The notes under the pieces were generated by a model that was not told the DNA's origin, did not search any database, and was given only the letters and a program-made list of their open reading frames with translations. This document shows positions 16,379-25,333 of a stretch of 54,194 nt of DNA, piece after piece. Source of the DNA: JBBTDV01 sp038042605 (GTDB taxonomy: Bacteria > Bdellovibrionota > UBA1018); assembly GCA_964358645.1 (NCBI GenBank), contig CAYHPW010000014.1, positions 1 through 54,194 of the forward strand, read 5' to 3'. A program made the translations under genes and the position numbers. Within the stretch, counting starts at the first letter, position 1, and every line of letters starts with the position of its first letter.

Positions 16379-16489
16379 AATGGTGGCAATTCGGTACCAC
16401 CACAAGTGGCTGTAATCCAGGGAAAAATTTAATATAGATTGTTGAATATTATTTAATCGCTGCTGCATATGCCGTCAAATGATTAGACA

Positions 16490-16511
16490 GTTGAGTGAAC
16501 CATCACTCAAC
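16490..16511. other. Perfect hairpin covering the PBP1B stop codon
   Basis: GTTGAGTGA (16490-16498) and TCACTCAAC (16503-16511) form a 9-bp perfect stem with a 4-nt loop. It includes the stop codon of the PBP1B gene. No U-run follows on the minus strand, so it is not a standard intrinsic terminator. It may protect the 3' end or slow read-through into the kinase operon. Confidence 0.5.
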
Positions 16512-18842
16512 CACTTCCGTTTGTTCCGCCTGCCATGCAGGATCACAGGCGACTTTTCTCGGCTCAACCCCACGGATGTATTTTTCCATGAGTGTCTGTG
16601 ATGAAGGGCAGTCTGATGAAGCAATGTTCCCGCTATGCTTATCCACCAGCACATCCAAAAGATGCTCACTTAAAGGAAATGGGGAAGGCGGTTCACCGAC
16701 CAAAGCTTCCTTCATAAAGCTTGCCCATATTGGAAGAGCAGACGTCGCACCCGTAAGCACCAGTTTTGTTTTTGATGGCTCTTTTCTGGCGGTTTCATTA
16801 CTTCCCTGATCATGATCGATACCAACCCACACGACAGTTGCGAGATGTGGAGTAAATCCCGCGAACCAACTGTCACGGTGATGGCTTGTAGTCCCGGTCT
16901 TTCCAGCCGCAGGTCTTTCAAATCCCATTTTGTAGGCATCCTTAGCAGTTCCATAGGTGAAAACTGATTGCATCATTTCAGTGAGCAAATCGACAGGAGC
17001 CTGGTCGATGACTTGTTTTGGATGGTAGACGAACCTCGCATAACCAGTCCCGTCATCAAGCGTGATCCCTTTTATCACCGTAAGCTCGTCCTGAACGCCA
17101 CGGTTTGCAAGTGTTGAGTAAACGCGCAAAAGTTCAATCGGTGAAAGTTCAGCAACACCGAGCGAAAGGGACGGCACCTCGGGAAGATCAGATTCAATAC
17201 CTAGGGCTCTTGCTGTTTCTATTATTTTTTTGATCCCTACCTCATGCGCGAGTCTCGCTGACACGGTATTCACCGAATGCGCCAGCGCGTTCCTGAGCGT
17301 GATTCTGCCCATGAACTCCTTTTCATAATTCCTCGGCGACCATTTCTGCCGGCCGTGGTCAAATACCAGTGTCCACGGGGCGTCCGTGACTGGGTAACCT
17401 GCACCAAAAGCAATATCATTTGAATCGTACCCTTTTTGAAGAGCGGCTAGATATACCACTGGTTTAAAAGTGGAGCCGACTTGCCGTTTCATGTTTAGTA
17501 TCCTGTTGAATGTGGACTTCGCGTAACTGCGCCCGCCGATAAGCGCCTTGATTTGGCCATTGTTATGATCAACACAGGCGAGAGCGCCTTCAAGGCGGTC
17601 GGGCACACGGATTTTTAGTTTTTTCTCCAGTGAACTTACCCCGCTGGCAATTGCTTCCTGTGCTGCCTGCGAGAGGTTCATGTCCAATGTTGTGTAAACA
17701 CGAAAACCCGCCTGCGTGATCTCTTGCTCGGAAATCCTCTCTTTCAGATGTCTTATCAGCTCTGCTTTCACATAGTCGGTGAAGTACGGAGCCTTGTTTG
17801 CGCTAAACTGTGGTGGCGCGAAGTTAATCGGCAATGTCATCGCTTGTTTTGCTTCTTCCTCGGCAATCTGGCCGGTTTCAACCATTTTGCGTAGTACTAA
17901 TTTTTGTCGTTCCAATGCACGGTCGAGGTACCTATATGGCGAGTAATATGCCGGGCCCCTTATGAGACCGGCTAACAGCGCTATTTCCGCGAGATTCAGC
18001 TCCTCAAGCCTTTTATTGAAAAAATGCTTAGCACCCTCGGCAACGCCGTGGACTTCGAAATTCCCGATCTGCCCCAGGTAGACTTCGTTCAGATATCTTT
18101 CCAGGATCTGCTCTTTTTCGAAACTTGCCTCTAAAAGCAGCGCCAGGAAAATCTCATTAATCTTGCGAAAAATATTTTTCGACCTCCGGGCCATTAGATT
18201 TTTGACCAGCTGCTGGGTTATCGTGCTCCCGCCTTGAGCCAGTGATAAGGTTTTGAGGTTAATCAGGAAGGCACGGGCCATCCCCCTCGGATCCAGCCCG
18301 CGATGATCAAGGAAGTGCTGGTCTTCAATCGCGATAATAGCTTTCCATGTGAAGGCCGGTATTCCTTTGAATTTTACGAGTTCACGGATTTCTTGCTTGT
18401 CGCTGCTGGAGCGAGTCAGCGTGGCCACAAGTTCAGGCTCAAGATAGATATCAGGTACTTCTGAACCATTTAGTTCTATGGACTGAAGCAAGTTGTCGCC
18501 CCCAGGGCCATCAAACCGCAACCACATGGTTGCCTCAGGTGCTTCAATCATGGGATGGTTTTCGGGCAGGAGATAAACAGGGAAGTTGATCGGATGAAGC
18601 GTGAATGAAAGTTCATCCCTATTTGATTTTACGGCATAACCAAGAGCTTTTAACCGTGCTTCAACCAATGTTCTTGGTTGGGGCGATGTAATTTTAGTAA
18701 CATCCGAGTAAATGCGGGTGGGGATGAACTGGGCTTGCCTAGTAAAAGCTTCACGCAGCTGCGAATAAAGTACTGCGATGTAAACTGAAAAAATACAACT
18801 GCTGACTACCGCAATAATTATCACGATGCGCCGCGTACGCAT
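16503..18842 (-). CDS. mrcB: Bifunctional penicillin-binding protein 1B (class A PBP)
   Basis: A 779-residue inner-membrane enzyme that polymerises and crosslinks peptidoglycan. Residues 5-26 form a single membrane anchor. A UB2H-like region follows (IPTRIYSDV ... ALGY), then the GT51 glycosyltransferase with catalytic E173 in EDQHFLDHRG, GGSTITQQLVKN and RKINEIFLALLLE, and the transpeptidase with S457-x-x-K460 (GSTFKPV), SVN (AHSVNTVSA) and K648-T-G (AGKTGTTS). The UB2H-like segment and the order of motifs indicate PBP1B rather than PBP1A. The ATG has AGGAG at 5-6 nt spacing. It is divergent from the barrel gene at 18929 and is followed by a 9-bp hairpin. Confidence 0.93.
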   Translation of the reverse strand: MRTRRIVIIIAVVSSCIFSVYIAVLYSQLREAFTRQAQFIPTRIYSDVTKITSPQPRTLVEARLKALGYAVKSNRDELSFTLHPINFPVYLLPENHPMIEAPEATMWLRFDGPGGDNLLQSIELNGSEVPDIYLEPELVATLTRSSSDKQEIRELVKFKGIPAFTWKAIIAIEDQHFLDHRGLDPRGMARAFLINLKTLSLAQGGSTITQQLVKNLMARRSKNIFRKINEIFLALLLEASFEKEQILERYLNEVYLGQIGNFEVHGVAEGAKHFFNKRLEELNLAEIALLAGLIRGPAYYSPYRYLDRALERQKLVLRKMVETGQIAEEEAKQAMTLPINFAPPQFSANKAPYFTDYVKAELIRHLKERISEQEITQAGFRVYTTLDMNLSQAAQEAIASGVSSLEKKLKIRVPDRLEGALACVDHNNGQIKALIGGRSYAKSTFNRILNMKRQVGSTFKPVVYLAALQKGYDSNDIAFGAGYPVTDAPWTLVFDHGRQKWSPRNYEKEFMGRITLRNALAHSVNTVSARLAHEVGIKKIIETARALGIESDLPEVPSLSLGVAELSPIELLRVYSTLANRGVQDELTVIKGITLDDGTGYARFVYHPKQVIDQAPVDLLTEMMQSVFTYGTAKDAYKMGFERPAAGKTGTTSHHRDSWFAGFTPHLATVVWVGIDHDQGSNETARKEPSKTKLVLTGATSALPIWASFMKEALVGEPPSPFPLSEHLLDVLVDKHSGNIASSDCPSSQTLMEKYIRGVEPRKVACDPAWQAEQTEVVE

Positions 18843-18928
18843 TTAATCTCCTTGACTGGATTGCTGCTGATCAATAAAACTCGTAAAACTGTGCATACCT
18901 CTGTTTTATGATCAATAGGAGCATAAAC

Positions 18929-20470
18929 TTGAAAAACATTTCAATACTGACGTTACCGGCGATACTTATTGGGTTTGTTTTAGGGACATCGGCTTTAGCG
19001 ATGGAACTGGACTGGTCCGGCCAATTTAGGTCGGAATTCAACATCATCAGCAATTATTCTATGGATAGCTCCGATACAGCGGCTAACTTTGATGCGACTC
19101 GTGCTGGTGGTAATGGTTACTATGTACCAGGTGGTGGAAGTGACAATGCTAATTTCCAAACACTTTTTTTGCGTTTACGCCCCAAACTTATCGTTAACGA
19201 CAATATTTATATAAAGTCGGAGTGGTGGCTTGGCAGCCCGGTGTTTGGGTTTTTTGGCAATGCGGTTCCATACACATACGACCAACGACAATTTTATTCG
19301 ACACAGTCGCGGGGGAGCTTGGTTTCAGCACAACGTTTTTGGGCCGACATACTGACGGATTTTGGTACGCTTCAGATCGGCCGCGCACCGCTGAATTGGG
19401 GGCTTGGCATAGTTTGGAACAGCGGAGATGGGCTTTGGGATAGATATGCATCAACCGGTGATGTGATCAGGCTGGTATCAAAGTTCGGTTCTTTCACGCT
19501 TACACCAAGCTTTATCTCATACTCATCCGGTAATAATCTTGGCGGGTCGTGTACCGGCGCTGCTTGCACTCCTGGCGCTGGAAGTGGCGGGGTCTCTGAC
19601 TATTCGCTCATGTTGAAGTACGAGAATATTGATGAGGATTTTGAAGGCGGGGTCAACTTTGTGAAAAGGCTTGCTGGCGCCAACCAAGACCCTGTAGCAG
19701 GCCATCTCGGGCTTGTTGGGGTACCTGCAGGAGTGGCTGCGGGCGGTTCTCCAGCCAGCATGAACTATAATACGTGGGATCTCTTTGGAAGAAAGAAACT
19801 TGGCAAGATCAAGTTAGGCGGCGAGCTCCCTATAGTCACCGGAAACATCGGCGGTGTGGAGTATTCAACTTATGCGTTTGCAGGTGAAGTGGATTGGAAA
19901 GCCAATGACGCCTGGGAATTCGGACTTAAGGCGGGACATGCGCCTGGTCAGCCAAATCTTCTTGCGGCAGCGCCTGATCGTTATAAGGTTTTCTATTTTA
20001 ATCCCAACTACCATTTGGGCATGATCATGTTTAATTATCAGCTTGCTAACATGGCTGGCCCGAATACGTTGAATAACCCAACGATTGCTGAGACAACACT
20101 TAAGTCGCCGTACGATAATCCCATCGTTAACACCAATTATTTAGGCTTGTCCGGTGTATTCCACACGGATAAATGGGCTTTTCGCGGCGCTTGGGTTTAT
20201 GCAAAGGCTCTGGAAGCAGCTGTAAATGGCGAAAATTTCTTTAACCCATGGCAACGACGAGTGGTGGGTCCAGCGGTTAAGGATCAGGGAACTTCTCTTG
20301 GCTGGGAAATGGATTTAGGCGCGACTCTTCAATGGGATGACTCGTTGCAATTCGGTTGGGACTCCGGGTTTTTCTTCCCGGGAGATTTTTTCGCGTTCTC
20401 AAATACCTTAGCGGATAATGCGACATCAATGGTGTTTGCTACAACAGCCAAGATCGGGATCGCATTTTGA
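18929..20470 (+). CDS. Outer-membrane beta-barrel protein, function unknown
   Basis: A 513-residue exported protein. The TTG at 18929 was chosen: AGGAG lies 7 nt upstream, and it yields a clean signal peptide (KNISILTLPAILIGFVLG ... ALA). An in-frame ATG at 18908 would include the ribosome site. The mature part is rich in alternating aromatic/polar strands, begins MELDWSGQFRSEFNII, contains the porin-like turn TLQIGRAPLNWGLG, and ends ATTAKIGIAF with the C-terminal Phe needed for Bam insertion. I do not recognise the family by substrate; similar barrels occur in deltaproteobacteria. It is a single-gene unit that abuts the convergent FliL-like gene with one base between. Confidence 0.8.
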   Translation: MKNISILTLPAILIGFVLGTSALAMELDWSGQFRSEFNIISNYSMDSSDTAANFDATRAGGNGYYVPGGGSDNANFQTLFLRLRPKLIVNDNIYIKSEWWLGSPVFGFFGNAVPYTYDQRQFYSTQSRGSLVSAQRFWADILTDFGTLQIGRAPLNWGLGIVWNSGDGLWDRYASTGDVIRLVSKFGSFTLTPSFISYSSGNNLGGSCTGAACTPGAGSGGVSDYSLMLKYENIDEDFEGGVNFVKRLAGANQDPVAGHLGLVGVPAGVAAGGSPASMNYNTWDLFGRKKLGKIKLGGELPIVTGNIGGVEYSTYAFAGEVDWKANDAWEFGLKAGHAPGQPNLLAAAPDRYKVFYFNPNYHLGMIMFNYQLANMAGPNTLNNPTIAETTLKSPYDNPIVNTNYLGLSGVFHTDKWAFRGAWVYAKALEAAVNGENFFNPWQRRVVGPAVKDQGTSLGWEMDLGATLQWDDSLQFGWDSGFFFPGDFFAFSNTLADNATSMVFATTAKIGIAF

Positions 20471-20471
20471 A

Positions 20472-21002
20472 TCACTGAACTATGAATTCAGTGAAAAAAA
20501 TACTCGTTGCAAGGTTGTCTTTTACAGGAAAAAAGGGGTCAGTTTCCGTTTCATCGGCTGGTTTGGTTTTTTTAGATATCAGGTCATTGACTATATCAAG
20601 CATCTGAGAGCGCAGGACATATCTGCCCTGAATATTGCTCAGCTCATTGAAGTTTTTATGGCCAGCTAATGTCAGGAATTTATCCATAATTAGAGGCTTT
20701 AATGATTCAACGATGTCTTTTTTCCTGGAGTCTTTGATTTTTAGCGCGAAGCCAACCGTAATATAGTGCAATTTGTCCGAATCTTGTTTGATATTCATCG
20801 TGGTTGGCTCAAACAGTATCGTGACTGGTGTCAGCTCAGGTGATGGGCTGTTTTTAAACAGTGCCAGACGCTGGCGTTCGCTTTCTTCCGTTATAGCGGG
20901 GCGTTTAAGGAAAATTTTTGAATAAACCAACAACCCCGCCGTAACGGCTATAACTGCTGTGTTCGCTAATACAAGGACGGTAGTAAAAGCTGGCTTGGCC
21001 AC
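20472..21002 (-). CDS. FliL-like single-pass membrane protein
   Basis: A 176-residue protein with one N-terminal membrane helix (about residues 5-28) and a periplasmic domain. The domain has TPVTILFEPTTMNI, HYITVGFALKIKDS and the ending IFFTEFIVQ, which is the FliL C-terminal signature. FliL proteins ring the flagellar stator. No flagellar gene is present in this window and the gene is third in an operon with a metallo-hydrolase and alanine dehydrogenase, so a stator role for another motor or a stand-alone stomatin-like role is equally possible. The start is GTG at 21002, nine bases after the ald stop, with GAGGAT about 13 nt upstream. Confidence 0.75.
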   Translation of the reverse strand: MAKPAFTTVLVLANTAVIAVTAGLLVYSKIFLKRPAITEESERQRLALFKNSPSPELTPVTILFEPTTMNIKQDSDKLHYITVGFALKIKDSRKKDIVESLKPLIMDKFLTLAGHKNFNELSNIQGRYVLRSQMLDIVNDLISKKTKPADETETDPFFPVKDNLATSIFFTEFIVQ

Positions 21003-21011
21003 TAAATAATT

Positions 21012-22118
21012 CTAAATCCTCAAAGGATCATATGGCAAGCCGAGATCATCAGCTACTTGCTTATATACCAATTTGCCCTGACAGATATTAACACCTTTTC
21101 GCAGGGCCTCGTCACGGGCGACGGCTTCTTTCCAGCCAAGATTAGCTATCATCAGCGCATATTTCAGCGTGACATTGGTCAAGGCATAAGTGGACGTCCT
21201 TGGCACAGCTCCTGGCATGTTTGGCACGGCATAATGGATAACGCCATCAACGGTATATGTCGGATGCTCATGGCTTGTCGGACGGCATGTTTCAACTGAG
21301 CCACCCTGATCTACTGAAACATCCACCACTACGCCACCTTGTGGCATCTTGGTAATCATTTCCCTTGTGACAAGCTTTGGTGCCTTCGCGCCTGGAAGCA
21401 GTACTGCTCCTATGACAAGATCGGCATTCGTTACTACACGTTCTATTTGTTCGCTGTTTGAATAAAGTGTCGTGATTTCATTTTTAAAGATGTCAGAAAT
21501 ATAATCCAGCCTGTGTAAATTCACGTCCAGGATACTAACTGTCGCACCCAGGCCAATAGCCATTCTTGCGGCGTTTACACCAACAACACCGCCACCTAGG
21601 ACGACTACGCGGGCCCTTTCAACGCCGGTGACACCTCCAAGCAACATCCCCTTGCCGCCGTGGTCATGTTGTAAATAAGTAGCGCCTATCTGAGTTGCCA
21701 TGCGTCCCGCGACCGCGCTCATCGGAGCCAAAAGCGGGAGAGATCCGTCGGCAGGCTGTATGGTCTCATATGCGATACCGACTATCTTTCTTTCCATCAA
21801 CGCTTTGGTCAGGCGCTCATCCGCCGCAAGGTGAAGATACGTGTAAACTATCTGCCCTTCACGCAGCATGGGGTATTCTTCCGGCAGAGGCTCCTTGACT
21901 TTTACTATCATGTCGGCTTTGTCGTAGATCTCTTTGCCGGTTTCCAGAATAGTAGCTCCTGCTTTACGGTAATCCTCATCAGATATGCCAGCTCCTGTAC
22001 CGGCATTGTGCTGCATAAGCACTTTGTGTCCGGCTGCTGTGAGCGCTCTTACACCAGCTATCACCATAGCAACTCGGTTTTCCTTGTTCTTAATTTCCTT
22101 CGGAACTCCAACGATCAT
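21012..22118 (-). CDS. ald: Alanine dehydrogenase
   Basis: A 368-residue NAD-dependent enzyme that interconverts L-alanine and pyruvate plus ammonia. It begins with the signature MIVGVPKEIKNKENRVA, carries the substrate residues in MQHNAGTGAG and KVKEPLPEEY, and has the NAD fold VVVLGGGVVGVNAARMAIG followed by the D in SILDVNLHRL. The active-site block HYAVPNMPGAVPRTST is intact and the length is standard. The ATG has AAGGGG about 9 nt upstream, within the end of the preceding metallo-hydrolase gene. In this setting it may feed carbon from amino acids or supply alanine for the cell wall. Confidence 0.96.
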   Translation of the reverse strand: MIVGVPKEIKNKENRVAMVIAGVRALTAAGHKVLMQHNAGTGAGISDEDYRKAGATILETGKEIYDKADMIVKVKEPLPEEYPMLREGQIVYTYLHLAADERLTKALMERKIVGIAYETIQPADGSLPLLAPMSAVAGRMATQIGATYLQHDHGGKGMLLGGVTGVERARVVVLGGGVVGVNAARMAIGLGATVSILDVNLHRLDYISDIFKNEITTLYSNSEQIERVVTNADLVIGAVLLPGAKAPKLVTREMITKMPQGGVVVDVSVDQGGSVETCRPTSHEHPTYTVDGVIHYAVPNMPGAVPRTSTYALTNVTLKYALMIANLGWKEAVARDEALRKGVNICQGKLVYKQVADDLGLPYDPLRI

Positions 22119-22122
22119 GACT

Positions 22123-22938
22123 CTAACCCCTTTCTTGCATATCTCTGTGTTTGACGAAAATTTTCAAGCCGTCGTAGGCTAAAGCCACACCTCGCGGCAG
22201 TTTGTTTTTCCATTCAATATAATCAAAATCATGTCCCATATGTGTCAAATAAGTTTTCTTCGGACGAACCGAAGAAACTATTTCCAGCGCCTGATCGACG
22301 TTGAAATGAGTCCCGTGAGGCTTAATGCGCAAACAGTCAAGCACAAGCACGGAGATTCCTTTAAGACGATCCAGCGATGAAGACGGTATATATCCACAAT
22401 CCGTCACATAGGCAATGGAATCAAAGCGGTAGCCGATCGACTCTTTGGACCCATGCGCCAATGGAATAGGAATGATCGTCACGCCTGCTACTTCAATTTT
22501 CTCGGCTGCTGGGTCTATCTGGTTAAGTGTCAGAAGCGGGACCCCGCCGCCTTCCTGATTGGTTTTTCTTTGAAAGATGTATGGGAACCTTTGTAAGAGT
22601 TCATCACATACCCAAGCGTTTCCATAGACAGGGATATGGTTATCTTGAATAAAATTAAAACTACGTAATTCATCTATGCCGTGGACATGGTCCGCGTGTG
22701 GATGTGTGTACAGTACGGCATCTATGCGCCCTATTTTTGTACGCATCGCTTGTTGCCTTAGATCAGTGGAAGTGTCTATCAGAAAACTTTTTTTCCCCAC
22801 GCTGACCAATGCGGAAGCACGCAAGCGTTGATTTTTCGGGTTGCGTGACCTGCAAACACGACATTTACAATGCAGGAGAGGCACTCCTGTCGAGGTGCCA
22901 CAGCCCAAGATTGTAAGTCGGATGTCTTTGTTGTCCAT
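22123..22938 (-). CDS. MBL-fold metallo-hydrolase (PhnP-like)
   Basis: A 271-residue metallo-beta-lactamase-fold protein. It has LTILGCGTSTGVPLLHC, a CKCRVC cysteine cluster near residue 24 that likely binds a structural zinc as in PhnP, and the metal motif HPHADHVHG, then DCG and LTHMGHDFDY. PhnP cleaves cyclic phosphoribosyl phosphodiesters, but there is no phosphonate operon here, so the substrate is unknown; the same subfamily is often annotated only as MBL hydrolase. The ATG at 22938 has AGGA six bases upstream; ATG 22944 and GTG 22956 are also in frame. It heads a three-gene operon with ald and the FliL-like gene. Confidence 0.85.
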   Translation of the reverse strand: MDNKDIRLTILGCGTSTGVPLLHCKCRVCRSRNPKNQRLRASALVSVGKKSFLIDTSTDLRQQAMRTKIGRIDAVLYTHPHADHVHGIDELRSFNFIQDNHIPVYGNAWVCDELLQRFPYIFQRKTNQEGGGVPLLTLNQIDPAAEKIEVAGVTIIPIPLAHGSKESIGYRFDSIAYVTDCGYIPSSSLDRLKGISVLVLDCLRIKPHGTHFNVDQALEIVSSVRPKKTYLTHMGHDFDYIEWKNKLPRGVALAYDGLKIFVKHRDMQERG

Positions 22939-22949
22939 CTGCATTCCTA

Positions 22950-22979
22950 TTGACACGTTTTACCACCATCAGGTAGCAA
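22950..22979 (+). promoter_or_regulatory. Possible promoter of the epimerase/M16 operon
   Basis: A perfect TTGACA (22950-22955) is followed 18 bp later by a poor -10, TAGCAA (22974-22979). It lies in the short gap shared with the divergent metallo-hydrolase gene. The -35 is convincing and the -10 weak. Confidence 0.4.
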
Positions 22980-22994
22980 AAAAATCAATAAGTT

Positions 22995-23993
22995 ATGATG
23001 AAAGCACTAGTGACCGGGGCAAGCGGCTTTATAGGCAGTACTTTGGTTGAAACCCTTGTACAAAAAGACTTCGATGTTCGCGTATTAATGCGACGCAGCT
23101 CAAGCGCAGCTAATTTGGAAGGCATGAAATACACACGTATCGATGGAGACCTTTCAGATTTTGAGTCGCTGAAGCGGGCCGTTCAGGGCACTAACTATGT
23201 TTTTCATCTCGCCGGCTTGACTGCTGCGCGTGATGAGGAAGTTTTTTTTAAAGCCAATGCAGCTGGAACGGAGCTGCTGGCCAGGGCTGTATCAGAAACA
23301 AGCGGGCTTCCATCAAGGTTTGTTTATATTTCCAGCCTGGCAGCGGCCGGCCCTTCTTCTTCAACCGAACCAAGAACGGAAGACCAGGTTGAAAAACCGG
23401 TTTCAGCTTATGGCCGGAGCAAACTCCAAGGCGAAAGGGAGCTCTTTAAGTACAAGGATAAATTTCCAATAACTATTGTACGCCCCCCGATGGTTTACGG
23501 ACCAAAGGATAAAGGGGTTTTTGTTGTCATACGCACGGTAAACCGCGGACTGATGCCGATACTAAAAGGTTCAAGCAGCCCTGATGGGCATAAGTATTAC
23601 AGCGCGGTTCATGTTGATGACTTATGCAACGGAATAATGCTGGCTGCTACAAGCAACGACAGCTTGGGAGAAATTTTTTATATTTCCGGGGATGGTATTT
23701 ATTCTTATCAGGAACTTCTTAACACCATGGCAAGATGTCTAAAAAAACGTGGCCTGCGGTTCAGCGTTCCAGGTGGTGTTATTAAGGCGGTGGCAGCAGG
23801 TTTTTCAGTAATTGGCGCAGTGACAGGCGGGTCATTTCCCATTAACCTGGATAAAGTTAATGAGCTTATCCCTGACTTTTGGACCTGTTCCAACAATAAA
23901 GCAAAGGAGCTGCTGCATTTCTCGCCTAAATTTGATCTAGAAATCGGTATGTCACAAACAATCGAGTGGTATAAGCAGAAGAAATGGATTTGA
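22995..23993 (+). CDS. NAD(P)-dependent epimerase/dehydratase (extended SDR)
   Basis: A 332-residue extended short-chain dehydrogenase. The nucleotide fold is ALVTGASGFIGSTL (TGxxGxxG), the middle strand is VFHLAGLTA, and the catalytic pair is in SAYGRSKLQGE (YxxxK), with a serine in YISSLAAAGP. The branch includes nucleoside-diphosphate-sugar epimerases, dihydroflavonol-reductase-like and 3-beta-HSD-like enzymes, and the substrate is not readable. ATG codons at 22995 and 22998 are both possible, with no good ribosome site. It overlaps the first M16 gene by 10 nt, so the three genes to 26724 form one operon. Confidence 0.85.
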   Translation: MMKALVTGASGFIGSTLVETLVQKDFDVRVLMRRSSSAANLEGMKYTRIDGDLSDFESLKRAVQGTNYVFHLAGLTAARDEEVFFKANAAGTELLARAVSETSGLPSRFVYISSLAAAGPSSSTEPRTEDQVEKPVSAYGRSKLQGERELFKYKDKFPITIVRPPMVYGPKDKGVFVVIRTVNRGLMPILKGSSSPDGHKYYSAVHVDDLCNGIMLAATSNDSLGEIFYISGDGIYSYQELLNTMARCLKKRGLRFSVPGGVIKAVAAGFSVIGAVTGGSFPINLDKVNELIPDFWTCSNNKAKELLHFSPKFDLEIGMSQTIEWYKQKKWI

Positions 23994-25333
23994 TTAAACA
24001 TATAGTGCTCCTGCCTGTTATTTGTTTGGTAATCTTTGCATGCGATAAAAGCAGCGGCGGTCTTGGCGTAAATTTCAATATTGAAAAAAAGACACTTTCA
24101 AACGGCCTGACCTTGGTGATGGTCGAAGACCATAGTGTGCCTGTAGTAAGCTATCAGACATGGTTTAGGGTCGGGTCAGTTGATGAATCACCCGGAACAA
24201 CCGGGAGTTCACACCTTTTTGAGCATCTAATGTTCAAGGGGACTCCGCGATACGGTCCAAAACAGTTTTTCAATGAGCTTGAAAGCCGCGGTTCCGAAGT
24301 GAATGCATTCACGACACGCGACTACACGGTTTATTACGAAACAGTTACACCTAATCTGCTTGAAAAAGTCATGGACATGGAATCCGACAGGATGGCCAAT
24401 TTGAAGATCGATGAGGAGGCGTTAAAAAGCGAGCGGATGGTTGTTTTCGAGGAGCGCCGCCTGCGCACAGAGAATGCTCCGGAGGGGAAGATGCAAGAAG
24501 CCCTGTGGTTGCTTGCATTCCGCTATCATTCATACAGATGGCCGGTGATCGGCACTCCGGCTGACTTAATGGGTTTGACCAGCGACATGTTATCCCAGTT
24601 TTTCTCACGCTATTACCAGCCTGCAAATGCCGCTATCGTGCTTGTAGGTGACTTTGATGGCGCTAGGGCTTTTCAGTCGATTAAAAAATATTACGGAAAA
24701 ATCCCTGCGCGGGCGATTCCAAGAAGAGAAGTACCGCATGAACCGGAGCAAGAGGAAGAGCGAAGGCTTATCCTACGCGATAAAGTCGCCTCCGAAAAAT
24801 TCATGCAGGCTTATCATATAAGCTCAGCTTTCGATAAGGATTCATATGCGCTTGACGTGCTAGCCAATATCCTGTTTGAAGGCACCAGCTCGCGAGCGTA
24901 TCGAAAACTAGTGGATGAGCTTGACATAGCGGCTGGCGTGTATGGTTCGGCTTATACGCCGACATACCCTGGATTGTTCATCATGAATTGCACGATGAAA
25001 GGTGATTTGCCTACCCAGACGGCTGAAGATGCGCTTGCGCGGCTGTTAAACGATGTTGCTGAACATGGCGTTACCTCCGAAGAGCTTTCAGTTTCAATCA
25101 GACAGCTTACCGTTCAGCTTTTGGATAGCATAAGGACGCCTTATGGGCTCGGGCAGATGATTGGCACTGTTCAATCTATATTTAACGACCCGGTTCGATT
25201 TAAGTCTGATCTGGCCAAATACATGAGCGTTAGTGCAACTGACATTAAGAATGTAGCAAGAAAATACTTAACACCGAATAACCGCACGGTTGTTGTTTTG
25301 GTTCCAGAAAACAAAAAGGCAAAATTACGATGA
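23984..25333 (+). CDS. M16 zinc peptidase, lipoprotein (catalytic member of a pair)
   Basis: A 449-residue exported M16 peptidase. The signal sequence ends with a lipobox (LVIFAC), giving a lipid-anchored Cys near residue 20. The inverted zinc motif is complete, H77-L-F-E80-H81 in GSSHLFEHLMFKGT, with the downstream glutamate in MVVFEERRL supplying the third ligand. The C-terminal half carries the second M16 fold. M16 enzymes act as clamshells made of active and inactive halves; here the halves are encoded by two genes. The start overlaps the epimerase stop. Substrates are likely misfolded or signal-derived peptides in the periplasm, which is inference. Confidence 0.92.
   Translation: MDLIKHIVLLPVICLVIFACDKSSGGLGVNFNIEKKTLSNGLTLVMVEDHSVPVVSYQTWFRVGSVDESPGTTGSSHLFEHLMFKGTPRYGPKQFFNELESRGSEVNAFTTRDYTVYYETVTPNLLEKVMDMESDRMANLKIDEEALKSERMVVFEERRLRTENAPEGKMQEALWLLAFRYHSYRWPVIGTPADLMGLTSDMLSQFFSRYYQPANAAIVLVGDFDGARAFQSIKKYYGKIPARAIPRREVPHEPEQEEERRLILRDKVASEKFMQAYHISSAFDKDSYALDVLANILFEGTSSRAYRKLVDELDIAAGVYGSAYTPTYPGLFIMNCTMKGDLPTQTAEDALARLLNDVAEHGVTSEELSVSIRQLTVQLLDSIRTPYGLGQMIGTVQSIFNDPVRFKSDLAKYMSVSATDIKNVARKYLTPNNRTVVVLVPENKKAKLR

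Noticed and set aside
20472..20494. Hairpin TCACTGAA/TTCAGTGA at the convergent barrel/FliL-like junction, considered as a terminator
   Set aside because: It is followed by A's on the plus strand and lacks a U-run on the minus strand; it is formed by the FliL-like C-terminal codons. Too weak to call.
20472..21002. Calling the gene fliL outright
   Set aside because: The signature is present but no flagellar neighbour exists in the window, so only FliL-like is justified.
21222..21237. TGGCACG resembling a sigma-54 -24 box
   Set aside because: It lies inside the alanine dehydrogenase coding region and lacks TTGC at the -12 position.
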